Assembly: GCF_004138485.1 (NCBI RefSeq)
Contig: NZ_ML142848.1
Span: 2,020,640 to 2,084,639, forward strand
Direction: 5' to 3'
Source: Peristeroidobacter soli
GTDB taxonomy: Bacteria; Pseudomonadota; Gammaproteobacteria; Steroidobacterales; Steroidobacteraceae
DNA: 64,000 bases
In this document: in pieces, positions 27,301 through 35,603 of the stretch
Numbering within the stretch: position 1 is the first letter of the stretch
How the letters are laid out: every line of letters starts with the position of its first letter
Made by a program: the position numbers and the translations under genes
Notes under the pieces: generated by a model
Database searches by the model: none
Told to the model about the DNA's origin: nothing
Seen by the model: the letters and a program-made list of their open reading frames with translations, nothing else

Positions 27301-27930
27301 CTAATGTGAGATCTGACGGCGACTGGTCTTGCGCTCGCGCTCGGGGAAATTGATCAGACAACCGACGCCATCCGCGTACGGTGTTGCCACGGGCTTGCCG
27401 GCAAGCACGGCGTCGAGCGCATCCACCAGATAATGATTCTTCGCCGGACGCTGGCGCTCATAGGAGAGCCGGTCGTCCATCGGGCCGCGATACTTCAATT
27501 GCCAGCCCTTGGGATCGATGACGAACACTTCGGAGGTGCGCACCACGCCGAGCGCCGCGCCGATGCGCTGAGATTCATCGAGCAGGATGGGGAATTCGAT
27601 GTTGAAGTCGTTCGCCTCCTTGGCGACCAGCTCGCGCGTGTCCTGCAGGTTCGAGTTGAGCAACAGGAACTCGACGCCCTCGGCTTGATACTTCGCGCGC
27701 ACCTCGGCGAGTGCGGGCAGCGCCTGGCGCACGATGGGGCAGCCGTTCCCCTGGACCATCAGCACCACGGCCTTGCGGTTCGAGAGCGAATGGAGCTCGT
27801 GCGATTGGCCTTGCTGGTCGAGCAGGCGGAAGTTGTCGACGACCTGGCCGGGCTCGATGGCCAGCGCATTCGTGGCCACACCGAGCGCGATGGTCAGCGC
27901 GGCCCAGGCCCGATTCGCTGAGTTCTTCAT
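27301..27930 (-). CDS. redoxin-domain (AhpC/TSA-like) periplasmic protein
   Basis: About 209 residues from MKNSANRAW. A signal peptide ends near TNALA, then comes a thioredoxin-fold redoxin: VVDNFRLLDQQGQSHEL, VVLMVQGNGCPIVRQ (a single Cys at the active position) and VFVIDPKGWQLKYRGPMDD. The single GNGCPIVR Cys and the late VGCLINFPER motif place it in the periplasmic peroxiredoxin-like branch that often accompanies haem or copper proteins, rather than in the two-Cys TlpA thioredoxins. It may reduce peroxides or serve as a thiol donor; the electron partner is unknown. The frame continues upstream to 28005, but the signal peptide sets the start. Confidence 0.75.
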   Translation of the reverse strand: MKNSANRAWAALTIALGVATNALAIEPGQVVDNFRLLDQQGQSHELHSLSNRKAVVLMVQGNGCPIVRQALPALAEVRAKYQAEGVEFLLLNSNLQDTRELVAKEANDFNIEFPILLDESQRIGAALGVVRTSEVFVIDPKGWQLKYRGPMDDRLSYERQRPAKNHYLVDALDAVLAGKPVATPYADGVGCLINFPERERKTSRRQISH

Positions 27931-28068
27931 GACAACTCCCAAACGTCCAGCTATGGACAACATTGTCAGCGAGAGCGAGGCGGTGGGCAGCCCGGCTCGC
28001 GGCAAAGAATTGTCAGATCACCCGCTCGGCAGGATGTCCGCTCCCGAGGGACCTCGGCGGCGGGCGGG

Positions 28069-28572
28069 TCAGTATCGGATCACGGTCCGCGCCGGCTGGC
28101 TTTCCCAACGGAAGTCCTTGATCAGACTGAGATCGATCAGCACGCCAAGGGCGTCGACCTGATAGCCGGCAACCAGACACAGGTCGGCCGCCGCAGCCAG
28201 GGTGCCACCCGTGGCGAGCACGTCGTCGATCAACAGCAACCGGCCGCTGCCTTGCTGCATTTCCAGCACGCCTTCGCCGTACTCGAGCTGATACGGGATG
28301 CTGACGACGGGGGGCGGCAGCTTGCCTTTCTTGCGGATCGGGACGAACCCCTTGCCGTGCTTGAGGGCCAGGGCCGAGCCGAGCATGAAGCCGCGGGATT
28401 CGATGCCTGCCACGGCGTCGATCCGTCGCCATTCCCCGGCGCTCAGCAGCCCGCTCATGGCGTCGATGGTGGGGCCGAAGTGACTGCGCAGTAATGGGGC
28501 AATGTCGCGAAAAATGATGCCAGGCTGCGGGAAATCGGCGACATCCCGGATGAATTGCTTCAGATCGGTCAT
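28069..28572 (-). CDS. apt: adenine phosphoribosyltransferase
   Basis: About 167 residues from MTDLKQFIRDV (an upstream GTG at 28596 would add eight residues). Conserved blocks are FPQPGIIFRDIAPLL at the start, AGIESRGFMLG, and GKLPPPVVSI. The PRPP-binding loop LLLIDDVLATGGTL is near residue 115. The enzyme salvages adenine to AMP using PRPP in the cytoplasm, and the length matches bacterial Apt. It is divergent from ppa across about 130 bp, a sensible pairing because the reaction releases pyrophosphate, which Ppa hydrolyses. Confidence 0.93.
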   Translation of the reverse strand: MTDLKQFIRDVADFPQPGIIFRDIAPLLRSHFGPTIDAMSGLLSAGEWRRIDAVAGIESRGFMLGSALALKHGKGFVPIRKKGKLPPPVVSIPYQLEYGEGVLEMQQGSGRLLLIDDVLATGGTLAAAADLCLVAGYQVDALGVLIDLSLIKDFRWESQPARTVIRY

Positions 28573-28649
28573 GAGGTCGAGGTCGGTTGAGGGCACGCTT
28601 CAGGTAAACTCCGCACCACCCATTGTCTCCGAACCCGCATTTTTTCGCT

Positions 28650-28668
28650 GCAGACCCGGCGGGTCTGC
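28650..28668. repeat. perfect inverted repeat in the ppa leader
   Basis: GCAGACCC and GGGTCTGC are exact complements around a three-base GGC loop, about 34 bp before the ppa start. It could be a hairpin in the leader or a protein-binding site. Confidence 0.5.
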
Positions 28669-28701
28669 CCATTCATTTTCACAGTCCACCAGTTGTAATC
28701 C

Positions 28702-29334
28702 ATGTCGACCATGTTTCCTTCCGCTTTCCGTGCCCACCCCTGGCATGGCGTCGAAATCGGCGCCGACGCCCCGTCCCGCGTGACCGCCTATATCGAGATC
28801 GTGCCCACCGACACGGTGAAATATGAGCTCGACAAGGCCACCGGCCTGCTCAAGATCGACCGGCCGCAGCGCTTCTCGAACATCTGCCCGTCGCTGTATG
28901 GGTTCCTGCCACGCACGCTGTGCGCCGAGCGCGTCGCTGCGTATTGCGAAGAGCGCACCGGCAAGACCGGCATCAAGGGCGATGGCGACCCGATGGATAT
29001 CTGCGTGCTGACCGAGAAATCCATCGGCCACGGCGATCTGCTGGTGCAAGCCATCCCGATCGGCGGCCTGCGCATGATCGATGACAACGAAGCGGACGAT
29101 AAAATCATCGCGGTGATGCGCGATGACGCGATGTACGGGCACATGACCGATATTTCGCAGTGTCCGAAGTCGGTGATCGAGCGCGTTCGTCACTACTTCC
29201 TCACGTACAAGCACGCGCCGGGTTCGCCGGATCACGCGGTCGAGATCACCCATGTGTATGGCCGCGACGATGCGTACGAAGCGATTCGTCGCAGCCAGGC
29301 GGATTACACGTCGGCCTTCATGGGCGTGCGATAA
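28702..29334 (+). CDS. ppa: inorganic pyrophosphatase, family I
   Basis: A 210-residue soluble enzyme. The family I signature GDGDPMDICVL, which carries Asp metal ligands, is near residues 93-103. YIEIVPTDTVKYELDK, YGFLPRTLC and the C-terminal FLTYKHAP...AVEITHVYGRDDA blocks match the longer, slightly insert-bearing bacterial group of about 210 residues. It hydrolyses pyrophosphate from biosynthetic reactions and pulls them forward. The start has no strong Shine-Dalgarno, but conservation begins right after it. A GC-rich repeat region follows the stop. Confidence 0.92.
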   Translation: MSTMFPSAFRAHPWHGVEIGADAPSRVTAYIEIVPTDTVKYELDKATGLLKIDRPQRFSNICPSLYGFLPRTLCAERVAAYCEERTGKTGIKGDGDPMDICVLTEKSIGHGDLLVQAIPIGGLRMIDDNEADDKIIAVMRDDAMYGHMTDISQCPKSVIERVRHYFLTYKHAPGSPDHAVEITHVYGRDDAYEAIRRSQADYTSAFMGVR

Positions 29335-29353
29335 CACCTCCAGTACTGGCGTT

Positions 29354-29453
29354 CTCGCCCTCAAGGCGTGCGACACCCACACCCCCAACCCCCTCGCCCT
29401 CAAGGGCGTGCGACTCCGCATCCTCAACCCCCTCACCCTCAAGGGCGAGGGGG
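29354..29453. repeat. three copies of a CTCGCCCTCAAGG-type intergenic repeat
   Basis: Copies lie at 29354-29374, 29393-29414 and 29432-29453. The last forms a hairpin (CCCCCTCACCCT with AGGGCGAGGGGG, 29428-29453, one mismatch). The stretch 29380-29394 is identical to 14729-14743. No gene is seen in the 328-bp gap 29335-29662 that holds this array; an operator-like palindrome sits at its far end. Confidence 0.7.
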
Positions 29454-29624
29454 CCTTGAAGCAATGGGATTTGCGCGCTGGCGCGCGCGACGGCGAAGAA
29501 CGAGATCAGAAGCCGGTTTGCGGCCGCCTGGGTCGAGGACCAGCGAAGTCGCTCGTATCGTTGGCGCTGTTATCCGGGCCGAGGTTGCGTTGTAGGGGTT
29601 CGGCGTCTTGGTTGACGTCTTCGT

Positions 29625-29639
29625 TGACATACTATGTCA
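29625..29639. promoter_or_regulatory. palindrome TGACATACTATGTCA upstream of the WYL regulator
   Basis: A perfect 15-bp inverted repeat (TGACATA-C-TATGTCA) 23 bp before the regulator start. It overlaps an exact TTGACA hexamer (29624-29629) and a TACTAT (29630-29635), so a bound protein would block transcription. Probably the autoregulatory site of the adjacent YafY-type protein. Confidence 0.6.
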
Positions 29640-29662
29640 GCGTTTGAGGTTGTAATGCCGAC

Positions 29663-30628
29663 ATGCGCGCCGAACGACTCATTGCCATTCTCATGGCCCT
29701 GCAGAGGGCCCAGGCACTCACCGCCGGTGAGCTCGCTCAACGTCTGAGCGTTTCGGTTCGCACCATCTTCCGTGACATCGACGCCCTGTCGACCATGGGC
29801 GTGCCGGTGTATACCGAGCAGGGGCGCGGCGGTGGCATTCGACTCATCGAAGGTTACACCTCCGATCTGACCGGCCTTTCTTCCGGCGAAGCCGAAGCTC
29901 TCGCTCTTATTGCGAGTCCCGCCGGCATCGGCGTTCACGATCTCGCGGCCCCCACTCGTACCGCGCTCGACAAGCTCGCGGCCGCCGTGCCGACGATGCA
30001 TCAGCTGCGCGCTCAGCATGCTCGCGGGCGATTGCTGTTCGATACCAAGCCGTGGTTTCGCTCGTATTCCGTCTCGCCTTATCTGGACACGCTGCGTGCG
30101 GCGATCTGGAAGGACGAATGCATCAGCATCAACTATCGCCGCAGTAACGGCGAAGAAAAAGACTATCTGGTCGAGCCGTACGCGCTGGTCGTCAAGGTCG
30201 ATACCTGGTATCTGATCGGCCGGGTGAAGCGCGAGACGCGCGTGTTCAGAATCTCGCGCATGTTGTCATTGCAGACCACCGGCACGACCTTCACGCGCGA
30301 TGCCGATTTCGATCTGCACAAGTTCTGGAACGTCTGGTGCGAGAAGTTCGAGAAGAATCCACCGGTCAGTTTCCCGGTGGAGCTGAACATCTCGGCCAGG
30401 GGCAAACAGCAGCTGCTCGACAGTTTCGGTAACTGGTTTCGCTCGCGGCTCGAGCCGCTCGGTGAAAACTTCAAGGGCCGCAAACCCGTGACGCTGGATT
30501 TCGAGCGCGAGGAAGCGGCGCTGCGCATCCTGTTCGACATCGTGTTCGAGGCCGATATCGTCCAGCCCACCGAGCTGCGCCGGAAGCTGCGCAATCAAGC
30601 CAAGAGAGTGGTCGCGGCGACCACCTGA
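29663..30628 (+). CDS. YafY-type HTH/WYL-domain transcriptional regulator
   Basis: A 321-residue DNA-binding protein. An N-terminal winged HTH (RLIAILMALQRAQALTAGELAQRL, VSVRTIFRDIDALSTMG) spans residues 1-60. A WYL ligand-sensing domain is centred on the block from LVVKVDTWYLIGRVKRETRVF to FRISRM (about residues 170-205), where the usual WYL tripeptide reads WYL. A C-terminal WCX-like domain ends the protein. Proteins of this group sense nucleotides or small molecules and are mostly repressors. The palindrome just upstream suggests autoregulation. Its stop abuts the stop of the convergent DoxX gene, a frequent neighbour of YafY-type regulators. Confidence 0.88.
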   Translation: MRAERLIAILMALQRAQALTAGELAQRLSVSVRTIFRDIDALSTMGVPVYTEQGRGGGIRLIEGYTSDLTGLSSGEAEALALIASPAGIGVHDLAAPTRTALDKLAAAVPTMHQLRAQHARGRLLFDTKPWFRSYSVSPYLDTLRAAIWKDECISINYRRSNGEEKDYLVEPYALVVKVDTWYLIGRVKRETRVFRISRMLSLQTTGTTFTRDADFDLHKFWNVWCEKFEKNPPVSFPVELNISARGKQQLLDSFGNWFRSRLEPLGENFKGRKPVTLDFEREEAALRILFDIVFEADIVQPTELRRKLRNQAKRVVAATT

Positions 30629-30994
30629 TCATTTTTTCCCGAGCAGCACCGCGATCAGGCACGCGATGATCAGCACGCTGTATTCCATGCCGTTGCGGCC
30701 CAGTCCGACCACGAACCAGCCCGCTTTCCAATGCACCCACCAGATGCCGAGCGCGGTCTGGAAAATGAAATAAGCCGCGAGCGGGGCGGTGTAGCGGCCC
30801 AGCGCCAGCAGGATGCCGCCGACGATTTCGATGAGGGTGACTGCCCACGCCCAGGCGAGCCCGAACGGCAAGCCCTGCGATTCGAGCAACGGGCCGAATG
30901 GAGTCACGGCGTTTGCGACGATCCGCATGACGCCGTGAATGACGAACATGGCCGCGACCGCGACGCGCACCACCATGATTGAAGAGATCTTCAT
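30629..30994 (-). CDS. DoxX-family membrane protein
   Basis: A 121-residue protein with four hydrophobic segments (VVRVAVAAMFVIHGVMRI, AWAVTLIEIVGGILLALG, APLAAYFIFQTALGIWW, EYSVLIIACLIAVLLG). The ALIEIVGG-type glycine motif and overall size fit DoxX/DoxD-like quinone-linked membrane proteins. It converges on the WYL regulator, with adjacent stops. Function in bacteria is uncertain; links with thiosulfate oxidation or redox stress are reported for relatives. Confidence 0.75.
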   Translation of the reverse strand: MKISSIMVVRVAVAAMFVIHGVMRIVANAVTPFGPLLESQGLPFGLAWAWAVTLIEIVGGILLALGRYTAPLAAYFIFQTALGIWWVHWKAGWFVVGLGRNGMEYSVLIIACLIAVLLGKK

Positions 30995-31150
30995 GATCTA
31001 CCAGCCATCCTTAAATAAAAGCGCGCGATCATAAGGGAGCGCGCCGGTGATTGCAGCATTAGCGCCATTTCGATCACCAGACTGATGACCGCATCACGTC
31101 TAAAAGCGACTGGTGAGATGCCTACGGAACGCGCAATACTTCCGCGCCTC

Positions 31151-32395
31151 ATGAGCACATCCACCGCATCCCAGTCCAACGTCTCCGCCGGCACGGTCGG
31201 ACTCATTCTCGCGGCGGCGGCCATCCTGCTCATCACGATGGGCGTGCGGCAAACGACCGGTCTGTTCCTGTTGCCGATCACCCAGAGCACGGGCATTTCC
31301 ATCGTCGCCTTCAGCTTCGCGCTCGCCATCGGTCAATTCGTGTTCGGCGCGGCTCAGCCCGTGTTCGGTGCCATCGCCGATAAATACGGCGCGCCCAAAG
31401 TCATCATCGCCGGCGCGCTGTTGCTGGCATTCGGTGGGGCGCTCACGCCGTTCATGACGACCAGCTCGGGGTTCCTGCTCAGCATGGGTGTGATCGCGGC
31501 GGCCGGCGCGGCGGCAGGCAGCTTCTCGATTCTGATCGGCATCGCCTCGCAGCGCTTGCCGGCGGAAAAGCGTTCGATGGCCGCGGGCATCATCAATGCC
31601 GGCGGTTCGATCGGTCAGTTCGTGTTCGCGCCGCTCGTGCAATTCATCATTGGCGCGGCTGGGTGGGCGACCGCGATGTTTGCTACGGCCTTCGCGGCGC
31701 TGCTGACGATTCCGTTGGTGCTGCCGCTGATTCGTTCGGCGTCGAGCGCAGCGAGCACTGCGGCTCATGCAGTTGCCGCGGGTCACATTACACTGAGCAA
31801 TCAGTTGCGCGAGGCGATGGGCAATCCGAGTTACCTGTTGCTGCACGCCGGTTTCTTCACCTGCGGCTTTCACATCGCGTTCCTGGTCACGCATTTCCCC
31901 AGCGACTTGCAGCTCTGCGGATTGACGCCGAATGTCGCGGCGAACTCGCTCGCTTTGATCGGCTTGTTCAACGTCGTCGGCAGCCTGGGCATCGGCTGGC
32001 TGGGGCAGCGTTACCGCATGAAGTATCTGCTCGCGTGGGTATATGCGAGCCGCGCGCTCATGATCGCGATCTATCTGGTGATGCCGAAGACGGCACTCAA
32101 CATTTACATCTTCGCCGCTGCGCTCGGTGTGACCTGGCTTGCGACCGTACCGCCGACGGCGGGGCTGGTCGGCAAGCTGTTTGGTACACGCTACCTCGCG
32201 ACGCTGTTCGGGCTCACGCTGCTATCGCATCAGATCGGCGGATTCCTCGGCGCGTGGCTCGGCGGCCTGGTGCTGTCGCAGACCAGCTCCTATCAATGGA
32301 TGTGGTACGCCGACATCGGGCTCGCGCTGTTGGCGGCAATTGCGAATTTGCCGATTCGCGAGCAGAGATTGCACGCGCAGCCGGCCACGGCTTGA
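31151..32395 (+). CDS. MFS transporter
   Basis: About 414 residues from MSTSTASQSN, with 12 hydrophobic segments. The helix 2-3 loop motif appears as FGAIADKYGAPKVIIAG, a form of the MFS signature GxxxDRxGxR. Segments GVRQTTGLFLLPITQSTG and FFTCGFHIAFLVTHFPSDL resemble the OFA/monocarboxylate-type porters such as oxalate-formate antiporters. It probably carries small carboxylates, but specificity is not readable. The frame extends upstream to 31085; the later start leaves a normal leader and removes a non-hydrophobic extension. No close operon partners. Confidence 0.82.
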   Translation: MSTSTASQSNVSAGTVGLILAAAAILLITMGVRQTTGLFLLPITQSTGISIVAFSFALAIGQFVFGAAQPVFGAIADKYGAPKVIIAGALLLAFGGALTPFMTTSSGFLLSMGVIAAAGAAAGSFSILIGIASQRLPAEKRSMAAGIINAGGSIGQFVFAPLVQFIIGAAGWATAMFATAFAALLTIPLVLPLIRSASSAASTAAHAVAAGHITLSNQLREAMGNPSYLLLHAGFFTCGFHIAFLVTHFPSDLQLCGLTPNVAANSLALIGLFNVVGSLGIGWLGQRYRMKYLLAWVYASRALMIAIYLVMPKTALNIYIFAAALGVTWLATVPPTAGLVGKLFGTRYLATLFGLTLLSHQIGGFLGAWLGGLVLSQTSSYQWMWYADIGLALLAAIANLPIREQRLHAQPATA

Positions 32396-32504
32396 AACCT
32401 GCCGTATGACCGGCGGCTAGCCGCAATTCGCCGGCACACCCCTGACGTCCCACCGCTCGGGCAGTTACACTGCCGCGCCTTCAATAGCCGAGCGGATCCG
32501 TGCC

Positions 32505-33197
32505 ATGACTGCACTCGTGACCCTGCGCAATGTCACCAAGAGCTATGTTCGCGGCAAGCAAAAGGTCGAGGTCCTGCACGGGATCGATCTGACCATCGAG
32601 CCCGGCGAATTCCTGGCGCTGATGGGGCCGTCCGGCTCGGGCAAGACCACGTTGTTGAATCTGGTCGCGGGCCTGGATCAGCCCACCACCGGCGAAGTGC
32701 TGGTCGCGGGCGATCGTATCGATCAGCTCTCGCGCGGCAGCCTGTCGGACTGGCGCGCCCGGCACATCGGCTTCATCTTCCAGTTCTATAACCTGCTGCC
32801 GGTGTTGACCGCCGAGGCCAACGTCGAAGTGCCGTTGCTGCTGACCAATCTTTCCAAATCCGAGCGCCGCCGGCGGGTGCAGGTCGCGCTGGAGCTGGTC
32901 GGTCTCGCGGAACGCGCCCGTCACAAGCCGAACGAGTTGTCGGGCGGCCAGCAGCAGCGCGTCGCTATCGCGCGCGCCATCGTCTCCGATCCCACGCTGC
33001 TGGTTTGCGACGAGCCCACGGGCGACCTCGACCGGCAGAGTGCCGAAGAGATCATGAATCTGCTGACGGCACTGAACCGCAGCCACAAGAAGACCATCGT
33101 CATGGTGACGCACGATCCGAAGGCCGCCGAGTACGCGTCGCGCGAGCTGCATCTGGACAAGGGCCTGCTCACCAACGATACGAGGCGCGCGGCGTGA
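32505..33197 (+). CDS. ABC transporter ATP-binding protein (LolD/MacB type)
   Basis: A 230-residue ATPase with Walker A GPSGSGKTTLLNL (residues ~42-54), the Q-loop FIFQFYNLLPVLTA, the ABC signature LSGGQQQRVAIARA, Walker B LLVCDEPTGDLD and the switch His in MVTHD. The LolD/MacB/FtsE branch couples ATP hydrolysis to FtsX-type permeases for mechanical work rather than simple substrate passage. The stop overlaps the GTG start of the first permease (GTGA at 33194-33197), so the three genes are translationally linked. Confidence 0.92.
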   Translation: MTALVTLRNVTKSYVRGKQKVEVLHGIDLTIEPGEFLALMGPSGSGKTTLLNLVAGLDQPTTGEVLVAGDRIDQLSRGSLSDWRARHIGFIFQFYNLLPVLTAEANVEVPLLLTNLSKSERRRRVQVALELVGLAERARHKPNELSGGQQQRVAIARAIVSDPTLLVCDEPTGDLDRQSAEEIMNLLTALNRSHKKTIVMVTHDPKAAEYASRELHLDKGLLTNDTRRAA

Positions 33198-34345
33198 AAT
33201 ATTTCAGCCTCGTCTGGGCTGGGCTGTGGCGCAAGAAAACGCGCACCGTGTTCACGATGATCTCCATCGTGGTCGCGTTCCTGCTGTTCGGTTTGCTCCA
33301 GGGAATCAACCAGGGCTTCAGCGTCGCCATGCGGACGCTGGACGTGGATCGGCTCTATGTATCGGCACGCACCGGCATGACCGACGGCATGCCGATTTCA
33401 TATCTGCAACGCATCCGGAATCTGCCCGGCGTGCGCGCGGTGTCTCTGTGGGCGTATTTCGGCGGCTATTACCAGGACGCTCGCAAGGTCGTTCCGGCGT
33501 TCGCCACCGATGCGGCCGAGCTGTTCAAGGTCTACAAGGAAATCAAGATCAAGCCCGAATACCTGGCCGCCATGGAGAAGACGCGCACGGGCGTGCTGAT
33601 CCGTGACACGCTCGCCACTCAGTACGGCTGGAAGGTGGGCGACCGCATTCCCATCGGCACGTCGATCTGGACCAACAAGGCCGGCAGCAACACCTGGGAG
33701 TTCGACATCGTCGGGACGTTCGATGCCAGCGCCTACGGCATGGGCTTTCCGGCGTTCTATCTGAACTACAGCTACTTCGACGAAGCGCGTTCGTTCGGCA
33801 CCGGCCAGGTCCATTACTACATCGTGTCCATCCAGGATCCGAAACAGGCGGACCGGATCTCCAGGGAGATCGACGCGATGTTTGCCAATTCCTCGGTCGA
33901 GACGCGGACCCAGACCGAGTTCGCGCTGGCTCAGTCGCAGCTCAAGCAGTTGGGTGACATCAATTTCATCGCCAATGCGATCGTCGGGGCGGTGCTGTTC
34001 ACGCTCCTGTTCCTGACCGCGAATACGATGATGCAGTCGGTGCGCGAGCGCACGTCGGAGCTGGCGGTGTTGAAGACGCTCGGCTACTCGGATACGAAAG
34101 TGTTGCTGCTCGTGATGACCGAGTCGCTGCTGCTCTGCCTGTTTGCAGCCGCGCTCGGCATCGGGCTGGCCGCGGTGGTGTTCCAGTCGCCGGCGCTGCA
34201 GAAGCTGTTCGGAAATTTCTCGATGCCGACCCTGGTCATGATGATGGGCGCGGGTATCGCGGTGGCGGTCGCGTTCGTCAGCGGCTTCCCGCCGGCGTGG
34301 CGGGCCCGTCAGTTGAACATTGTGGATGCCTTAGCGGGACGCTGA
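33194..34345 (+). CDS. FtsX-family ABC permease
   Basis: About 383 residues starting at the GTG that overlaps the ATPase stop. It has an N-terminal helix (TRTVFTMISIVVAFLLFGLL), a periplasmic domain (residues ~45-260) and three C-terminal helices beginning near INFIANAIVGAVLFTLLFLT. RERTSELAVLKTLGYSD is the conserved coupling-helix segment of MacB/FtsX permeases. It probably forms a heterodimer with the next permease. Confidence 0.88.
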   Translation: MKYFSLVWAGLWRKKTRTVFTMISIVVAFLLFGLLQGINQGFSVAMRTLDVDRLYVSARTGMTDGMPISYLQRIRNLPGVRAVSLWAYFGGYYQDARKVVPAFATDAAELFKVYKEIKIKPEYLAAMEKTRTGVLIRDTLATQYGWKVGDRIPIGTSIWTNKAGSNTWEFDIVGTFDASAYGMGFPAFYLNYSYFDEARSFGTGQVHYYIVSIQDPKQADRISREIDAMFANSSVETRTQTEFALAQSQLKQLGDINFIANAIVGAVLFTLLFLTANTMMQSVRERTSELAVLKTLGYSDTKVLLLVMTESLLLCLFAAALGIGLAAVVFQSPALQKLFGNFSMPTLVMMMGAGIAVAVAFVSGFPPAWRARQLNIVDALAGR

Positions 34346-34358
34346 TCAGGGTCGCTTC

Positions 34359-35543
34359 ATGAAAATGTTCCGTCAGATCGGCGCGGTCACCGCGATGAAC
34401 TTTCGCAGCCTGCCGCAGCGGGTGAGCACCTCGCTGGTGGTCGTCATCGGTATCGCCGGTGTCGTGGCCGTGCTGGTGTCGGTGCTCGCCATGTCGACCG
34501 GCCTGATTCGCACGATGGAAAACACCGGTCGTGACGATCGCGCCATCGTCCTGCGCAGCGGCTCCATGGCCGAGACGTCGAGCGCGCTGGATCGCAACTC
34601 CGCGAAGTTGATCGTCGATGGCGCGGGCATCAAGCACGACGCGAACGGCGACCCGATTACGTCCGCCGAGACCATGCGCATTCTGAGCCTGCACAAAAAA
34701 GACGACGACTCCGAGATCAATGTCATCCTGCGCGGCGTCGGCCCCAGGATGCTGGAAGTGCGGCCCGAGCTGAAGATCGTCGAAGGCCGGATGTTCGAGC
34801 CGGCGGTGACCGAGGTGATCGTCGGCAAGTCCGCGCATTCGCAGTTCAAAGGCCTGAACGTCGGCGACGTAGTGCACTCACGTGGTGCGAACTGGACCGT
34901 CGTCGGCGTGTTCGAGACGGGCGGCGACTCGCACGAGTCTTCGCTGATGACCTACGCGGAGACCTTGATCTCCATCGATCAGCGCGGCTCGTTCCAGAGC
35001 GTGACGGCATTGCTCGATTCGCCATCGTCGTTTCAGGCGTTCAAGGATTCGCTGAGTTCCAACCCGGCGCTGGCCGTGGATGTAGTGCGCGAGCGCGAGT
35101 ATTACCAGCAGCAGTCGAAGAACATGAGCACCATCATCTCCATCATCGCCTATGTGGTCGGCGGAATCATGGCGGTGGGTGCGGTGTTCGCGGCGCTCAA
35201 CACGATGTACTCGGCGGTGAGCGCCCGGCTACAGGAGATCGCCACGCTGCGTGCGTTGGGGTTTGGCTCGGCGGCCATGGTGGCGTCGGTGCTGGCCGAA
35301 GCGTTGATCCTCGCGCTGATCGGCGGTGTGATCGGCGCCTTGCTCGCCTGGATGTTCTTCAACGGCAACACCGTGAGTACGTCGGGCGGCGGCATGGGGC
35401 AGATGGTGTTCGAGTTGGCCGTCAGCCCGCAGCTGATGATTCTCGGCGTCGTCTGGGCCTGTGTCATCGGCGTGCTGGGCGGTTTATTTCCTGCCATGCG
35501 GGCCGCGCGTCTGCCGGTGGCTATGGCCTTGCGGGCGGTTTGA
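34359..35543 (+). CDS. FtsX-family ABC permease (second)
   Basis: A 394-residue permease of the same fold as its neighbour: an N-terminal helix near STSLVVVIGIAGVVAVLVSVLA, a periplasmic domain of about 200 residues, then helices at YVVGGIMAVGAVFAALNTM and the last two C-terminal segments. RLQEIATLRALGFGSAAM is the coupling motif. It starts 13 bp after the first permease. The three genes make a complete MacB/LolCDE-like mechanotransmission transporter core; no periplasmic adaptor (MacA/HlyD) gene adjoins it, so the substrate and outer-membrane route are unknown. Confidence 0.88.
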   Translation: MKMFRQIGAVTAMNFRSLPQRVSTSLVVVIGIAGVVAVLVSVLAMSTGLIRTMENTGRDDRAIVLRSGSMAETSSALDRNSAKLIVDGAGIKHDANGDPITSAETMRILSLHKKDDDSEINVILRGVGPRMLEVRPELKIVEGRMFEPAVTEVIVGKSAHSQFKGLNVGDVVHSRGANWTVVGVFETGGDSHESSLMTYAETLISIDQRGSFQSVTALLDSPSSFQAFKDSLSSNPALAVDVVREREYYQQQSKNMSTIISIIAYVVGGIMAVGAVFAALNTMYSAVSARLQEIATLRALGFGSAAMVASVLAEALILALIGGVIGALLAWMFFNGNTVSTSGGGMGQMVFELAVSPQLMILGVVWACVIGVLGGLFPAMRAARLPVAMALRAV

Positions 35544-35603
35544 ACCGCCGCCGCCTCGCGACGGTATACATTTTGTTATTCTGGGGGCGGATTGGGCGCC
35601 CCC

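Noticed and set aside
28600-29442. A 280-codon minus-strand open frame over ppa
   Set aside because: Antisense shadow of the pyrophosphatase gene.
29354-29453. CRISPR-like repeat array
   Set aside because: The three copies differ in length, have irregular short spacing, lie next to a hairpin and have no cas genes; they fit an intergenic repeat.
31085-31150. Upstream start for the MFS transporter at 31085
   Set aside because: It adds a polar, unconserved stretch before the first helix; the ATG at 31151 gives a normal N-terminus.
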